Notes under the pieces: generated by a model
Database searches by the model: none
The model's input: the letters and a program-made list of their open reading frames with translations, nothing else
Told to the model about the DNA's origin: nothing
DNA from: an uncultured Oscillibacter sp.
Lineage (GTDB): Bacteria > Bacillota > Clostridia > Oscillospirales > Oscillospiraceae
Length of the DNA stretch: 64,000 nt
Assembly (NCBI GenBank): GCA_905200545.1
Contig: CAJKKQ010000006.1
Coordinates: 75,426-139,425 of the forward strand
Reading direction: 5' to 3'
Shown here: positions 1 to 8,414 of the stretch, piece after piece
How positions within the stretch are numbered: position 1 is the first letter of the stretch
How the letters are laid out: every line of letters begins with the position of its first letter
Program-made: the position numbers and the translations under genes

Positions 1-2324
1 GTCTCATAGCGGAACTGGAGGGATTCCGTCCCCACCCGGGTGACGTCGTCTTCCGGGTCCAGGTCGTATTCCACCGCCATGGAGCCGGCGATACCTCCCA
101 CGCAGAGGTCTCCCTCCACGGTGCCGTGGTTGCGGCACGCCTGGGCCTTGCCCAGGGTGGTGGACTGGATCTCCTCCTCGGATACGTCCTCCCACAGCCC
201 CGTCACATCCGGCGTGCGGCTGTCGGTGAGGGCGGAGAGCAGCAGATCCGTCACCGTGCGGAAGCGGGATTCCAGATCCCGCAGATCCTCCGTCAGGGTG
301 TCGGCGGCGCCGGAGGCGTTCTGGCGCAGCAGATCCAGCTGTTCTCCCATGCCGGAGACGGCCCCGTGAAGGGTGTCCCCCAGGGCCTGGTATTGAGCCC
401 CCGGGGTCTCAAAGGAGATGCTTCCGCCCTCCGCCAGGTCCGAGAGGATCCGGCGCAGCGTCCCGGCGTCCCCGGACAGCCCCTTTGCGGTGTCTCCCAG
501 CAGATCCAGAGCTTTGCTCAGATCTCCGGCGGCGTCGGAAAAGTCGTGGCCGGTAAGGGCCTTGGCCAGATCAGCGGCGCCCTTTGCCAGAGTATCGGCG
601 GCGCTGCCCAGCGTCCCGGCGGCCTGGGCCGCCTGTTGGAAAGCGGCGTGCACCGTATCCGGATCCAGAGTCAGGGAGGTAAGGGCACCCCGCAGAGCGT
701 TCAGCCCCTCTCCCGCCGCTCCGGCGGCGCTGCCCAGTCCGGCGGCCAGATCCTCCAGGGATTGCCGGGTGTCGTCACGATCCGTGGCCTGGGCCAGATT
801 TTCCAGGGCGGTTTTGGCCAGGTTCAAAGATGCCGTCAGGTCTGCCCGGGCATCATCCAACTGCTCCAGGGCCGCCGACAGCGCGGCGGGATCCCGGGCC
901 ACCAGGGCGCTGCCCAGCGTCTTCAGAGCCCCCCGCAGCTGGGAGAGGGCGGTTTTCCCCTGGGACTGGGCCTGTTCCAGCTGCGTCAGGGCCTCCCGCA
1001 GGGCGGCCGCCTGGGGGCCGGAGAGACTGTCCGCCCCGGAGCGCAGCAGCTTCAGGGCCCTGGAGATGTCATCGAGCATATCCTCCCCTCCGGCGGTGAG
1101 ATCCGCCAGGGAGTCCAGGGCATCGGCGGTGGCCTCCGCCAGGTCGTTGACCTGCTGGAGGCTGTCGTCTCCCCAGTTTGCGGTGAGATCCAGCAGATCC
1201 GACGCGGCGTCTGCGGCGGTGTCCGTGTAGCCGGAGAGGCCCTCCAGCTGGCCGGAGATCTCCCGGCTGCTTGCCTGGGCGTCGTCCAACGTCCGCAGGA
1301 TGGCGGTGTCCAGGCTGTCCAGGGCGGTGTCCAGCTGGCCGATGGTGTCCTGGGAGAAGATCAGCAGGATGTTGGGGGCCATCTGCCCCACCACCCCGCC
1401 TACGTCCTTGCGGCCCAGGACGGTGCCTGTGTTGGTGCAGCCGGTGAGGTATCCCGAGGAGCGCCCGGCGATGCCTCCCACGTTGTAGCCCACGTGGGGG
1501 TAGCCGACGTCCCACTCGTTGCGGCACCCCCGCAGGATGCCGGTGGAGCAGCCTGCGATGCCGCCGGTATCGGTGGTGGTGTCCAGCAGCTCCGTGGCCT
1601 CATCCGCCACTGTGTCCCGCAGATCCAGGGACTCCAGCCCTCCGGGGACGTTCAAGGAGTCCTCCAGGCTCACCTGGGGGTCGTAGGCGGCGGTGTTCAC
1701 CGATGCGCGGTTGACGCAGCTGGTGACGGTGCCGGCGTTTTCGCCGGTGATGCCGCCGGTGAAGCGCTCTCCGGTCAGGGAACCCTCTGCGGTGCAGCGG
1801 TAGATGGAGCCGGTGGTATCGTTGAAGCCGGCGATGCCGCCTGCATGCTCCCGGGCGGAGACGGCGCCGGAAAAGGTGCAGTCCACAATGGTGCCGGCGT
1901 TGGTGCCGGCGATGCCCCCCAGGCAGGTCTCCCCGTTCCGGGCGGTGACATCCCCCTGGACGGTGAGGTTTTTCACCACGCCGCCCTCCTGGATGTAGCG
2001 GAAGAGGCCCTGGGAGGAGAGCCCCTCCGCCGCCCGCAGGCCGGAGAGGGTGTGGCCGCCTCCATCAAAGATGCCGCCGAAGGTGGGGATCGGGGCAAAG
2101 TTTGCGTCCAGGGTCAGGTCTGCCTCCAGCACCACGGTCTTGCCCTGGGACCAGGTGTTCAGGGCGCACTGCTGCGCCAGCCGGGTCAGGTCCCCGGCAG
2201 TGCGGATATGGATGACGTCCGGCTCCGCGGCCAGGGCGGGGGCCGCCGCGGCCAGGGCCAGCACTGCGGCCAGCACCGCCGCCGTCAGCCGGGCGGGGAT
2301 GGAGTGTTTAGGATTCTTCTTCAT
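1..2324 (-). CDS. secreted GLUG-repeat / coiled-coil protein (C-terminus beyond window)
   Basis: The visible 774 residues begin with a signal peptide (basic MKKNPK, Ala/Leu core, cleavage near ALAAEPD). Residues ~90-311 carry GLUG-type repeats (GGIAG, GGITG, GGVVG). Residues ~318-715 are a long Ala/Leu/Asp/Glu-rich helical stretch with heptad character, after which GLUG-like sequence returns (CVGGIAGS). The start at 2324 has an AGGAGG-like site, and the gene overlaps the end of the MMPL exporter gene by 17 nt, so the two are co-transcribed. Function is unknown. I infer a cell-surface or exporter-associated protein. It runs off the left edge, so full length and any cell-wall anchor cannot be judged. 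Confidence 0.75.
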   Translation of the reverse strand, partial: MKKNPKHSIPARLTAAVLAAVLALAAAAPALAAEPDVIHIRTAGDLTRLAQQCALNTWSQGKTVVLEADLTLDANFAPIPTFGGIFDGGGHTLSGLRAAEGLSSQGLFRYIQEGGVVKNLTVQGDVTARNGETCLGGIAGTNAGTIVDCTFSGAVSAREHAGGIAGFNDTTGSIYRCTAEGSLTGERFTGGITGENAGTVTSCVNRASVNTAAYDPQVSLEDSLNVPGGLESLDLRDTVADEATELLDTTTDTGGIAGCSTGILRGCRNEWDVGYPHVGYNVGGIAGRSSGYLTGCTNTGTVLGRKDVGGVVGQMAPNILLIFSQDTIGQLDTALDSLDTAILRTLDDAQASSREISGQLEGLSGYTDTAADAASDLLDLTANWGDDSLQQVNDLAEATADALDSLADLTAGGEDMLDDISRALKLLRSGADSLSGPQAAALREALTQLEQAQSQGKTALSQLRGALKTLGSALVARDPAALSAALEQLDDARADLTASLNLAKTALENLAQATDRDDTRQSLEDLAAGLGSAAGAAGEGLNALRGALTSLTLDPDTVHAAFQQAAQAAGTLGSAADTLAKGAADLAKALTGHDFSDAAGDLSKALDLLGDTAKGLSGDAGTLRRILSDLAEGGSISFETPGAQYQALGDTLHGAVSGMGEQLDLLRQNASGAADTLTEDLRDLESRFRTVTDLLLSALTDSRTPDVTGLWEDVSEEEIQSTTLGKAQACRNHGTVEGDLCVGGIAGSMAVEYDLDPEDDVTRVGTESLQFRYE

Positions 2325-4788
2325 GTTCTGCCTCCTGCTCTTGCCGGATGGGATTGGACTGCCGGACGGAGACCACGGCGGTGACATCCCCCTCCACCAC
2401 GCCGTGGACCTCCGCGTCGATGCGCCCGGAGATGGTGCCCCGGACCCGGCCGTCCAGATGGACCCGTCCGGCGGCGCTGGTGGTCTGGATCAGCGCCGGG
2501 TACTTGATGTTGAATGCGGTCTTTTCGATGATGACGTCTCCCAGCAGCAAAATCTCCGGCAGCACACACATCACCAGGAACATGGAGATAATGGTGCCCC
2601 GCCCGATGCACAGGCCCACGCCGTAGATGGCCGGGTCGGAGGTCAGCTGGCCGATGAGGGTTCCGGCAGAGGCCAGGATGGTACCGGAGGTGAACACCGT
2701 GGGGAACGCCAGGTTCAGCGTTTCGATCATGGCCTCCCGGGGAGCCATGGTGGCCTTGAGCTCCTGGTACCGGGAGGATATGACGATGGCGTAGTCGATG
2801 TTGGCGCCCATCTGGATGGAGCTGACGATCAGGTAGCTGAGGAAGAAGATGGGGCTCTTTTCCAGGGTGGGGAAGGCGAAGTTGATCCATACGCTCCCCT
2901 GGATCACCAGGATCAGCAGAATGGGCATGCCCACCGACTGGAAGGTGAAGAGCAGTACGATCACCACGAACAGCGCCGAGAGGACGCTGATGAGGATGTT
3001 GTCGTGGCTGAAGGAGGAGGCCAGGTCGTAGTCGCTGGTGGAGTTGCCCACCAGGTAGAAGCTGCCGGGGGCGTAGTACCGGCCCACTAGGGTGTGGAGG
3101 TCGTCCAGGAAAGCGAAGGTCTCCTCCCCCTCCTCCGGCAGATCCAGATTCAGCAGCAGCCGGGTGTAGTCCGGCCCCTGGAGCTGGGCCTGGGCGTCGG
3201 TGATCTGCTGGTGGAGGTCCTCCAGCTCCCCCATGAGATCGTCGTCCAGGGTCACATACCCCTCCTGTACCCGGTCATAGAGGAAGAGAAACATGTCGAT
3301 GAGGGGCACGCCGTAGTTGTCGATGTTGTTGAGGAGACGGCCGTACTCCTGGTGGTCGGCGGCATAGGCGGTGTAGAGCAGCCGCCCCGCCTCGATATCC
3401 AGGTCCGTCAGCTCCGCGAACTGCCGGGGGGTCAGCTGGTCCGTCAGCACGTAGCCGTCCTTCACCTCCACATTGGCAAGGCCCAGGGCGTAGTCCACCT
3501 GGGGCAGGGCCGACAGGGCGTCCAGCAGGCGGCCCTCCCGGTCGTAATCCCCGGCGGGTACCACCACTGCCAGCACGTTCTGGGTGCCGAAGGTATCGTT
3601 GACCCGTTTTTCTGCTGCGGAGGCCTCACTCTGGGTCTTGGTCTCCAGCAGCGTGTAGCCGTAGGCGTAGGGGCACTGGTTGGAGAGGAAGAAGGCTCCC
3701 ACCAGCGCCACCACGAACACCGGCGGCACCACGAATTTCAGCCGGGTCACCAGCCGCCCCAGGGGGGTGATTTTGGGGATAAAGCTGCGGTGGGCGGTCT
3801 TTTCGATGAGACGGCTGAAGACCATCAGCAGCCCCGGCATCAGGGTGAACACCGAGAGAATGCTGAAGAGGATGGCCTTCACCAGTACGATGCCCAGGTC
3901 CAGGCCGATGCGAAACTGCATGAACATCATGGCGATGAGGCCCGCCAGGGTGGTCAGGCAGCTGGAGGAGATCTCCGGAATGGACTTGCTCAGTGCCAGG
4001 ATGCAGGCCTCCCGGGCCCCGGAGCGCGCCCGCTCCTCGCTGAAACGGTGGCAGAGGATGATGGCGTAGTCGATGGCCAGGGCCAGCTGCAGCACCACGG
4101 CGATGGAGTCGGAGACGAAGGAGATCTCCCCGCACAGGAAGTTGGTGCCCTTGTTGAGGATGGCCGCCGCCACGAAGGTCAGCAGCAGCACCGGGATCTC
4201 CCCGTAGGTGCGGGAGGTCAGCAGCAGCACCGTCACGATGATGACGGCGGCGATCACCAGAATGGTGCGCATCTCCGCGGCCAGGGTGGCGGACTCGTCC
4301 TGCCCCACCTCCGAGGCGATGGACACGTCGTAGCCCGTCAGGGCCTCCCGGACGGCGTCCATGGCGGCAAGGCTCACAGGGTCTGTTGCCTCGCCGGAAA
4401 AGGTCACGTCAAAGAGGGCGGAGGAGGCGCGGAAGTGCTCCTCCCGGCTCTCCGGGTCGGCGCTGTCGCCGAAATCCACGGTGGTGACCCCCTGGATGTT
4501 CCGCAGCCGCTCCGCCAAGCCCTCCGCCTGGTCATAGGTGATGTTGGAGACCATCACCCGGGCGGTTCCTAGGGTGGTGAACTGCTCCTCCATGAGCCCC
4601 AGGCCCTGACGGGTTTCCGTCTCCTCCGGCAGGTAGTCGGTGATGTCGTTGTTCACCTGTACCCAGCCGCTGGAAAAGAGGCTGAAAATAATGCCCACCA
4701 CGTAGATGAGGAAAAACAGGTTCCGCTTATCCACGATCACCGTGGCCAGGCGCACGAAAAAGCTGGGTTTTTGCTTGTTTTGCTCCAT
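2308..4788 (-). CDS. MMPL/RND-superfamily transporter
   Basis: An 826-residue inner-membrane protein with two repeats, each of one N-terminal membrane helix, a large extracytoplasmic domain and a five-helix bundle (residues ~210-400 and ~590-760). It contains the family signatures LAIDYAIILCHR and GANIDYAIVISSRY. Such proteins use the proton gradient to export lipids or hydrophobic compounds. The last ~60 residues form a short Gly/Val/Asp-rich beta tail (GRVHLDGRV, GVVEGDVTAVV) resembling bactofilin repeats, which is unusual for the family. ATG 4788 is chosen because AAGGAG lies 9 nt upstream; an alternative GTG at 4809 overlaps the preceding stop. It is probably controlled by the divergent TetR gene. 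Substrate unknown. Confidence 0.88.
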   Translation of the reverse strand: MEQNKQKPSFFVRLATVIVDKRNLFFLIYVVGIIFSLFSSGWVQVNNDITDYLPEETETRQGLGLMEEQFTTLGTARVMVSNITYDQAEGLAERLRNIQGVTTVDFGDSADPESREEHFRASSALFDVTFSGEATDPVSLAAMDAVREALTGYDVSIASEVGQDESATLAAEMRTILVIAAVIIVTVLLLTSRTYGEIPVLLLTFVAAAILNKGTNFLCGEISFVSDSIAVVLQLALAIDYAIILCHRFSEERARSGAREACILALSKSIPEISSSCLTTLAGLIAMMFMQFRIGLDLGIVLVKAILFSILSVFTLMPGLLMVFSRLIEKTAHRSFIPKITPLGRLVTRLKFVVPPVFVVALVGAFFLSNQCPYAYGYTLLETKTQSEASAAEKRVNDTFGTQNVLAVVVPAGDYDREGRLLDALSALPQVDYALGLANVEVKDGYVLTDQLTPRQFAELTDLDIEAGRLLYTAYAADHQEYGRLLNNIDNYGVPLIDMFLFLYDRVQEGYVTLDDDLMGELEDLHQQITDAQAQLQGPDYTRLLLNLDLPEEGEETFAFLDDLHTLVGRYYAPGSFYLVGNSTSDYDLASSFSHDNILISVLSALFVVIVLLFTFQSVGMPILLILVIQGSVWINFAFPTLEKSPIFFLSYLIVSSIQMGANIDYAIVISSRYQELKATMAPREAMIETLNLAFPTVFTSGTILASAGTLIGQLTSDPAIYGVGLCIGRGTIISMFLVMCVLPEILLLGDVIIEKTAFNIKYPALIQTTSAAGRVHLDGRVRGTISGRIDAEVHGVVEGDVTAVVSVRQSNPIRQEQEAEHEEES

Positions 4789-4805
4789 GGCGATGTACTC
4801 CTTGC

Positions 4806-5105
4806 TCACTTGAGATCCCGGCCGTCCCAGGCGGGTATGCCCGTCAGGGGGAAGCTGCGCTCCTCCGTCCGGAGCACCGCATCCACCCCCTCCGGGGCAA
4901 AGCGGCCCTGGAGGACGCAGGGCACGCTGCCCAGGGCAGTGTGCAGCATGCCCTCCAGGCACTCGCCGCTGCCGGTGAACCGGTGCCGCCGGCCGAACAG
5001 CTCCAGCTCCGCTGTGATGCGCCCGGCCTCCCGGGCGATGGCTGCCAGGCCCCGCTTGGTGCCCATGGGGGTCTGGAGCCGGATTTCATAGACGCTGCGT
5101 TCCAT
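4806..5105 (-). CDS. hypothetical 99-residue protein upstream of MMPL exporter
   Basis: A small soluble protein starting MERSVYEIRLQTPMG, with no signal peptide or membrane segment. ATG 5105 has a clear AGGAGG site; longer upstream starts would run through the promoter region. Its stop lies 17 nt before the exporter start, so it is the first gene of the exporter operon. The alternating hydrophobic/charged pattern suggests a small beta-rich domain. I do not recognise the family. By position it may assist the exporter. Confidence 0.7.
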   Translation of the reverse strand: MERSVYEIRLQTPMGTKRGLAAIAREAGRITAELELFGRRHRFTGSGECLEGMLHTALGSVPCVLQGRFAPEGVDAVLRTEERSFPLTGIPAWDGRDLK

Positions 5106-5181
5106 GATGCCGCCTCCTGTGGTTTCGTTCTTACGGCCACATGATATGCTCCCCCTGCACAGAATCCCACCCACAGATCCT

Positions 5182-5211
5182 ATCATATGTTGGGTTTTAC
5201 ACAGATGTCGA
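5182..5211 (-). promoter_or_regulatory. sigma-A-type promoter for exporter operon
   Basis: On the minus strand, -35 TCGACA (5206-5211) is separated by 18 nt from -10 TATGAT (5182-5187), about 75 nt upstream of the first gene. It diverges from the TetR promoter. Confidence 0.55.
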
Positions 5212-5255
5212 ATATTGTGGTACGGCGCCCTCTTTGACAAACACCCGTCATCTGT
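5201..5255. promoter_or_regulatory. candidate TetR operator: separated inverted half-sites
   Basis: ACAGATGTC (5201-5209) and GTCATCTGT (5247-5255) are inverted copies matching at 8 of 9 positions. One overlaps the -35 box of the exporter promoter, the other lies in the spacer of the TetR promoter. This placement would let one repressor control both directions. Binding is inferred. Confidence 0.35.
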
Positions 5256-5262
5256 CTAATGT
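5234..5262 (+). promoter_or_regulatory. sigma-A-type promoter for TetR gene
   Basis: A perfect TTGACA (5234-5239), a 17-nt spacer and TAATGT (5257-5262), about 50 nt before the TetR start. Confidence 0.55.
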
Positions 5263-5311
5263 TTTTCCCAACCGGGCGTGGTATCATGGAATCAACGACG
5301 GAGGCGAGGAT

Positions 5312-5911
5312 ATGAAACAGGAAGAACTCTCCCGGCGGCGCAAGGAGCAGATGGCCGCCTCACTGAAAAGGCTGATGGCCCGCAAGCCCCTCCACAAGAT
5401 CACCATTCAGGAGATCGCCGACGACTGCGGCATCAACCGCTATACCTTTTATTATCACTTCCAGGATATCTACGACCTGCTCTCCTGGACGTTCCGGCAG
5501 GAGGCGCTGTCCCTGATCCACCAGAGCGACAGCTGTCTGACCTGGGAGGACGGCATCCGGCTTTTCCTGCGGTACGTACGGGACAATGCCGCCGTGTGCC
5601 GCAGCGCCATCAACTCCCTGGGGCAGGAGTCCCTGCGGCGGATGTTCCATGAGGAGGCGGCGTATCTCATGCGCGCCTACCTGCTGGAGATCAAGGGGGA
5701 GCGGCAGGTGCCGGAGGGATACCTGGACTTTTTGACGGACTTTTACATGGAGGCCCTCAGCGGCCTGGTGATGCAGTGGCTCCAGCGGGGCATGGATGTG
5801 CCGGAGGAGACGCTGCTGCACTATCTGCACCTGACGCTGGAGGGCACCTTCGACCAGGCCTTCCGCCGGGTTCAGGAGGAGGAGCGGGGAGCCGCCGCCT
5901 CCAACGCATGA
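5312..5911 (+). CDS. TetR/AcrR-family transcriptional regulator
   Basis: A 199-residue protein with a typical TetR N-terminal helix-turn-helix (residues ~12-58, KITIQEIADDCGINRYTFYYHF) and a helical C-terminal ligand/dimer domain. The start follows a GAGGCGAGGA site. TetR proteins are usually repressors released by a small ligand. The gene diverges from the MMPL exporter unit, the classic arrangement for local control of an exporter, and inverted half-sites lie in both promoters. Ligand unknown. It ends at a strong terminator. Confidence 0.88.
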   Translation: MKQEELSRRRKEQMAASLKRLMARKPLHKITIQEIADDCGINRYTFYYHFQDIYDLLSWTFRQEALSLIHQSDSCLTWEDGIRLFLRYVRDNAAVCRSAINSLGQESLRRMFHEEAAYLMRAYLLEIKGERQVPEGYLDFLTDFYMEALSGLVMQWLQRGMDVPEETLLHYLHLTLEGTFDQAFRRVQEEERGAAASNA

Positions 5912-5927
5912 CCGGAAAGAGAACCCA

Positions 5928-5965
5928 ACAGGGCACGGACGCGCGGCGCGTCCGTGCCCTGTTTT
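5928..5965 (+). terminator. intrinsic terminator after TetR gene
   Basis: Near-perfect 17-nt arms (5928-5944 and 5946-5962; innermost pairs must open to form a loop) followed by TTTT. Confidence 0.8.
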
Positions 5966-6056
5966 CCCGGGCGGTTGATTTCCCCGGCGGGATGGAGTAC
6001 AATGGGGGCTGTCAATTTTTGCCGGAGAGGCTCCGGCCGATTCCGGGAGGTCCTAT

Positions 6057-6878
6057 ATGAATGGTATATTCTCCCTGTTCACGGATATCACTGTGAACGG
6101 GTTTCCCCTTTGGGTGGTGCTGCTGATCTGCGTGGGCGTGTTTCTGGCCTCCTTTATGGATGCCATTGCCGGAGGCGGCGGCATCATCTCCGTGCCCACC
6201 TACCTCATCGCTTTTACGGGCCTGCCCACCCACTTCGCCCTGGGCACCAACAAGCTCTCTTCCGCCATCGGCACGGTGTTTTCCACCGGCCGCTTTATCC
6301 GGCAGGGGTATGTGGACTGGCGGCTCTTCGCCCCGGCGGCGGTCTTTTCCCTGCTGGGCTCCGTGGGAGGTACCTGGCTGCAGCTGCACACGCCGGATGT
6401 GGTGCTGAAGTATCTGCTGCTGGTGGTGCTGCCGGTGGTGGCGGTGGTGACGCTGCGCAACCATAACTGGCCCGATGAGCCCACGCCCATGGACTTCCGT
6501 CGCCGGGCGGCGGTGGTGTGGGCAGCCTCGTTGGTGATCGGCGCCTACGACGGCTATTACGGCCCCGGTACCGGCACCTTTTTGATGCTGATCTTCATCC
6601 GCCTGGGGAAGATGGACACCCGCCACGCCGCCGGAGGCGTGAAGGTCATCAATCTGGCCTCCAACATCGGCAGCCTCTGCACCGCCCTGACGGCGGGCAC
6701 CGTGTATATCGCGGTGGGCCTCATTGCCGCCATTGCCTCGGTGCTGGGCCACTACCTGGGAGCGGGCCTTGCCATCAAGAACGGCAGCCGCATCGTCCGG
6801 CCCACCGTCATCATCGTGCTGATCCTGCTGACCGTCAAGGTGGGCAGCGAACTCCTCTTCCCGGAGTTCTGGAGCTGA
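6057..6878 (+). CDS. TSUP (TauE/SafE) family membrane permease
   Basis: A 273-residue integral membrane protein with about eight hydrophobic helices and the N-terminal signature FMDAIAGGGGIISVPTYL plus the repeated GPGTGTF motif in the second half, both typical of TauE/SafE permeases. These move sulfite, sulfoacetate or related small anions. GGGAGG precedes ATG 6057. It is monocistronic, between two terminators and convergent with the PhoH gene. Substrate cannot be read from sequence. Confidence 0.88.
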   Translation: MNGIFSLFTDITVNGFPLWVVLLICVGVFLASFMDAIAGGGGIISVPTYLIAFTGLPTHFALGTNKLSSAIGTVFSTGRFIRQGYVDWRLFAPAAVFSLLGSVGGTWLQLHTPDVVLKYLLLVVLPVVAVVTLRNHNWPDEPTPMDFRRRAAVVWAASLVIGAYDGYYGPGTGTFLMLIFIRLGKMDTRHAAGGVKVINLASNIGSLCTALTAGTVYIAVGLIAAIASVLGHYLGAGLAIKNGSRIVRPTVIIVLILLTVKVGSELLFPEFWS

Positions 6879-6886
6879 AAAAGCAG

Positions 6887-6919
6887 AAAACCGCGCCGTC
6901 TCACTGACGGCGCGGTTTT
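6887..6919. terminator. bidirectional terminator between TSUP and phoH genes
   Basis: A 14-bp stem (6887-6900 / 6906-6919) with A-tract on the left and T-tract on the right serves both convergent genes. Confidence 0.8.
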
Positions 6920-6932
6920 GATGTACTGGGTC

Positions 6933-8303
6933 TCACAGCCGCTGCACGGCGTCCATGGCCAGGGCGGAGCGCTCACACTCCTCCGCCGAGAGGGTCAGCT
7001 GCCAGCAAAGGGGGCTGCCCTTCATGCACTTGGCGGCGTAGCTCAGGCCGTTGGTGCGCTCATCCAGAAAGGGTCGGTCGATCTGCCGGGGATCGCCCAG
7101 CAAAATGATCTTGGTGTCCTGGCCCGCCCGGGTGATGATGCCCTTCACCTGGTTGGGGGTCATGTTCTGGGCCTCGTCGATGATGAGATAGGTCTTGACG
7201 ATGGAACGGCCCCGGATGAAGTTCATGGCCTCCGCCTGGATGACGCCCCGCTGGAACACTTCCGACACCCGGTCACTGAGGGCACCCTCGTCCTCATAGC
7301 GGTCCTCATCGGCGTCCAGCAGCTGCTCCAGATTGTCCACGATGGGCCGCATCAGGGGGGCGATCTTCTCCTGCTCGTCTCCGGGCAGGAAGCCGATATC
7401 GTCGTCGAACTGGGCATTGGGACGGCTGACGATGATGCGCCGGTACTCCCCGTTGGGGTTGTTGTACACCTTCTCCAGCCCCACCGCCAGGGCGTAGAAG
7501 GTCTTGGCGGTGCCCGCCATGCCCTGGACGATCACCAGCGGCGCCTTGTCCGCCCCGGTCATCAGGGCCTCCTGGAGGAAGTACTGGCCCACGTTCCGGG
7601 GGCTCACCCCGTAGGGCTTGCTCTTCTTGTAGGCCAGGGGCACCACCCGTCCCTCCTCCACCCGGCCCAGCAGGGTCTTGCGGGTGGACTGGTCCAGCTT
7701 CAGCACCAGAAACTCATTTTCCGTGAGAGCCGGGCAGCGCCGCTCCCCATTTTCGTCCGCGATGTAGACGGCGGAGGCGTCCACGCCGCTTTTTTTGAAC
7801 TCCTTGGCCAGCTCCTCGGGGAGGTACACCGTCTGGCGCCCGGTATAGGCGGCGTCGTCGGCGCTGATCTGTTCGGTGGTGAAGTCCTCCGCCGGAATCC
7901 CCAGGATCTGGGCCTTCACCCGCAGCAGAAGGTCCTTGGTCACCAGGATTACCTGCTCTGTCCCGGCCTCCCGCAGGCCCTTGCACACCATGAGGATGCG
8001 GTTGTCCATCCGGTCTTCCGGCAGGTCCGGCGGCAGCGTCACGTGGATGAAGTTCTGCTCGATCCGGACGGTGCCGCCCTCCGGCAGCGGGACGCCGGAG
8101 AGGAGGTCGCCCCCGCAGCGCAGCTCCTCCAGGGCCCGGATGGCCGCCCGGGCGCTGCGGCCCCGCTCACCCTCCGCCCGCTTGAGGCCGTCCAGCTCCT
8201 CCACCACCGCCAGGGGGATCACCACCTGGTTTTTCTGAAAGCAGTGCAGGGCGTAAGGGGCCTGAATGAGGATATTGGTGTCCAGTACATAGGTCTTTTT
8301 CAT
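6933..8303 (-). CDS. PIN domain - PhoH family ATPase (YlaK-like)
   Basis: 456 residues: an N-terminal PIN ribonuclease domain (residues ~1-145, VLDTNILIQ and EELDGLK acidic motifs) joined to a PhoH ATPase (residues ~240-450). The Walker A region reads GMAGTAKT, with Ala where most relatives have Gly; Walker B is LIIDEAQNM and LLGDPRQID follows. Such fusions are proposed RNA helicase/nucleases; the cellular role in Firmicutes is not settled. It lies 111 nt downstream of gpr on the same strand and may be partly co-transcribed. Confidence 0.9.
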   Translation of the reverse strand: MKKTYVLDTNILIQAPYALHCFQKNQVVIPLAVVEELDGLKRAEGERGRSARAAIRALEELRCGGDLLSGVPLPEGGTVRIEQNFIHVTLPPDLPEDRMDNRILMVCKGLREAGTEQVILVTKDLLLRVKAQILGIPAEDFTTEQISADDAAYTGRQTVYLPEELAKEFKKSGVDASAVYIADENGERRCPALTENEFLVLKLDQSTRKTLLGRVEEGRVVPLAYKKSKPYGVSPRNVGQYFLQEALMTGADKAPLVIVQGMAGTAKTFYALAVGLEKVYNNPNGEYRRIIVSRPNAQFDDDIGFLPGDEQEKIAPLMRPIVDNLEQLLDADEDRYEDEGALSDRVSEVFQRGVIQAEAMNFIRGRSIVKTYLIIDEAQNMTPNQVKGIITRAGQDTKIILLGDPRQIDRPFLDERTNGLSYAAKCMKGSPLCWQLTLSAEECERSALAMDAVQRL

Positions 8304-8414
8304 AGCATTTCCCCGGCAGGTTCAAAATTTTGATGGTCCGCCGAGCCTATGGTACCCCCGCCCCGCCCGGAAGCGCCACCGCCTCCGGGTCAAATCTCTG
8401 TGAAGTTTTCGCGC

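Noticed and set aside
126..2384. 752-codon plus-strand frame opposite the GLUG protein
   Set aside because: Gln/Gly-rich shadow translation; the minus frame has a signal peptide and GLUG motifs.
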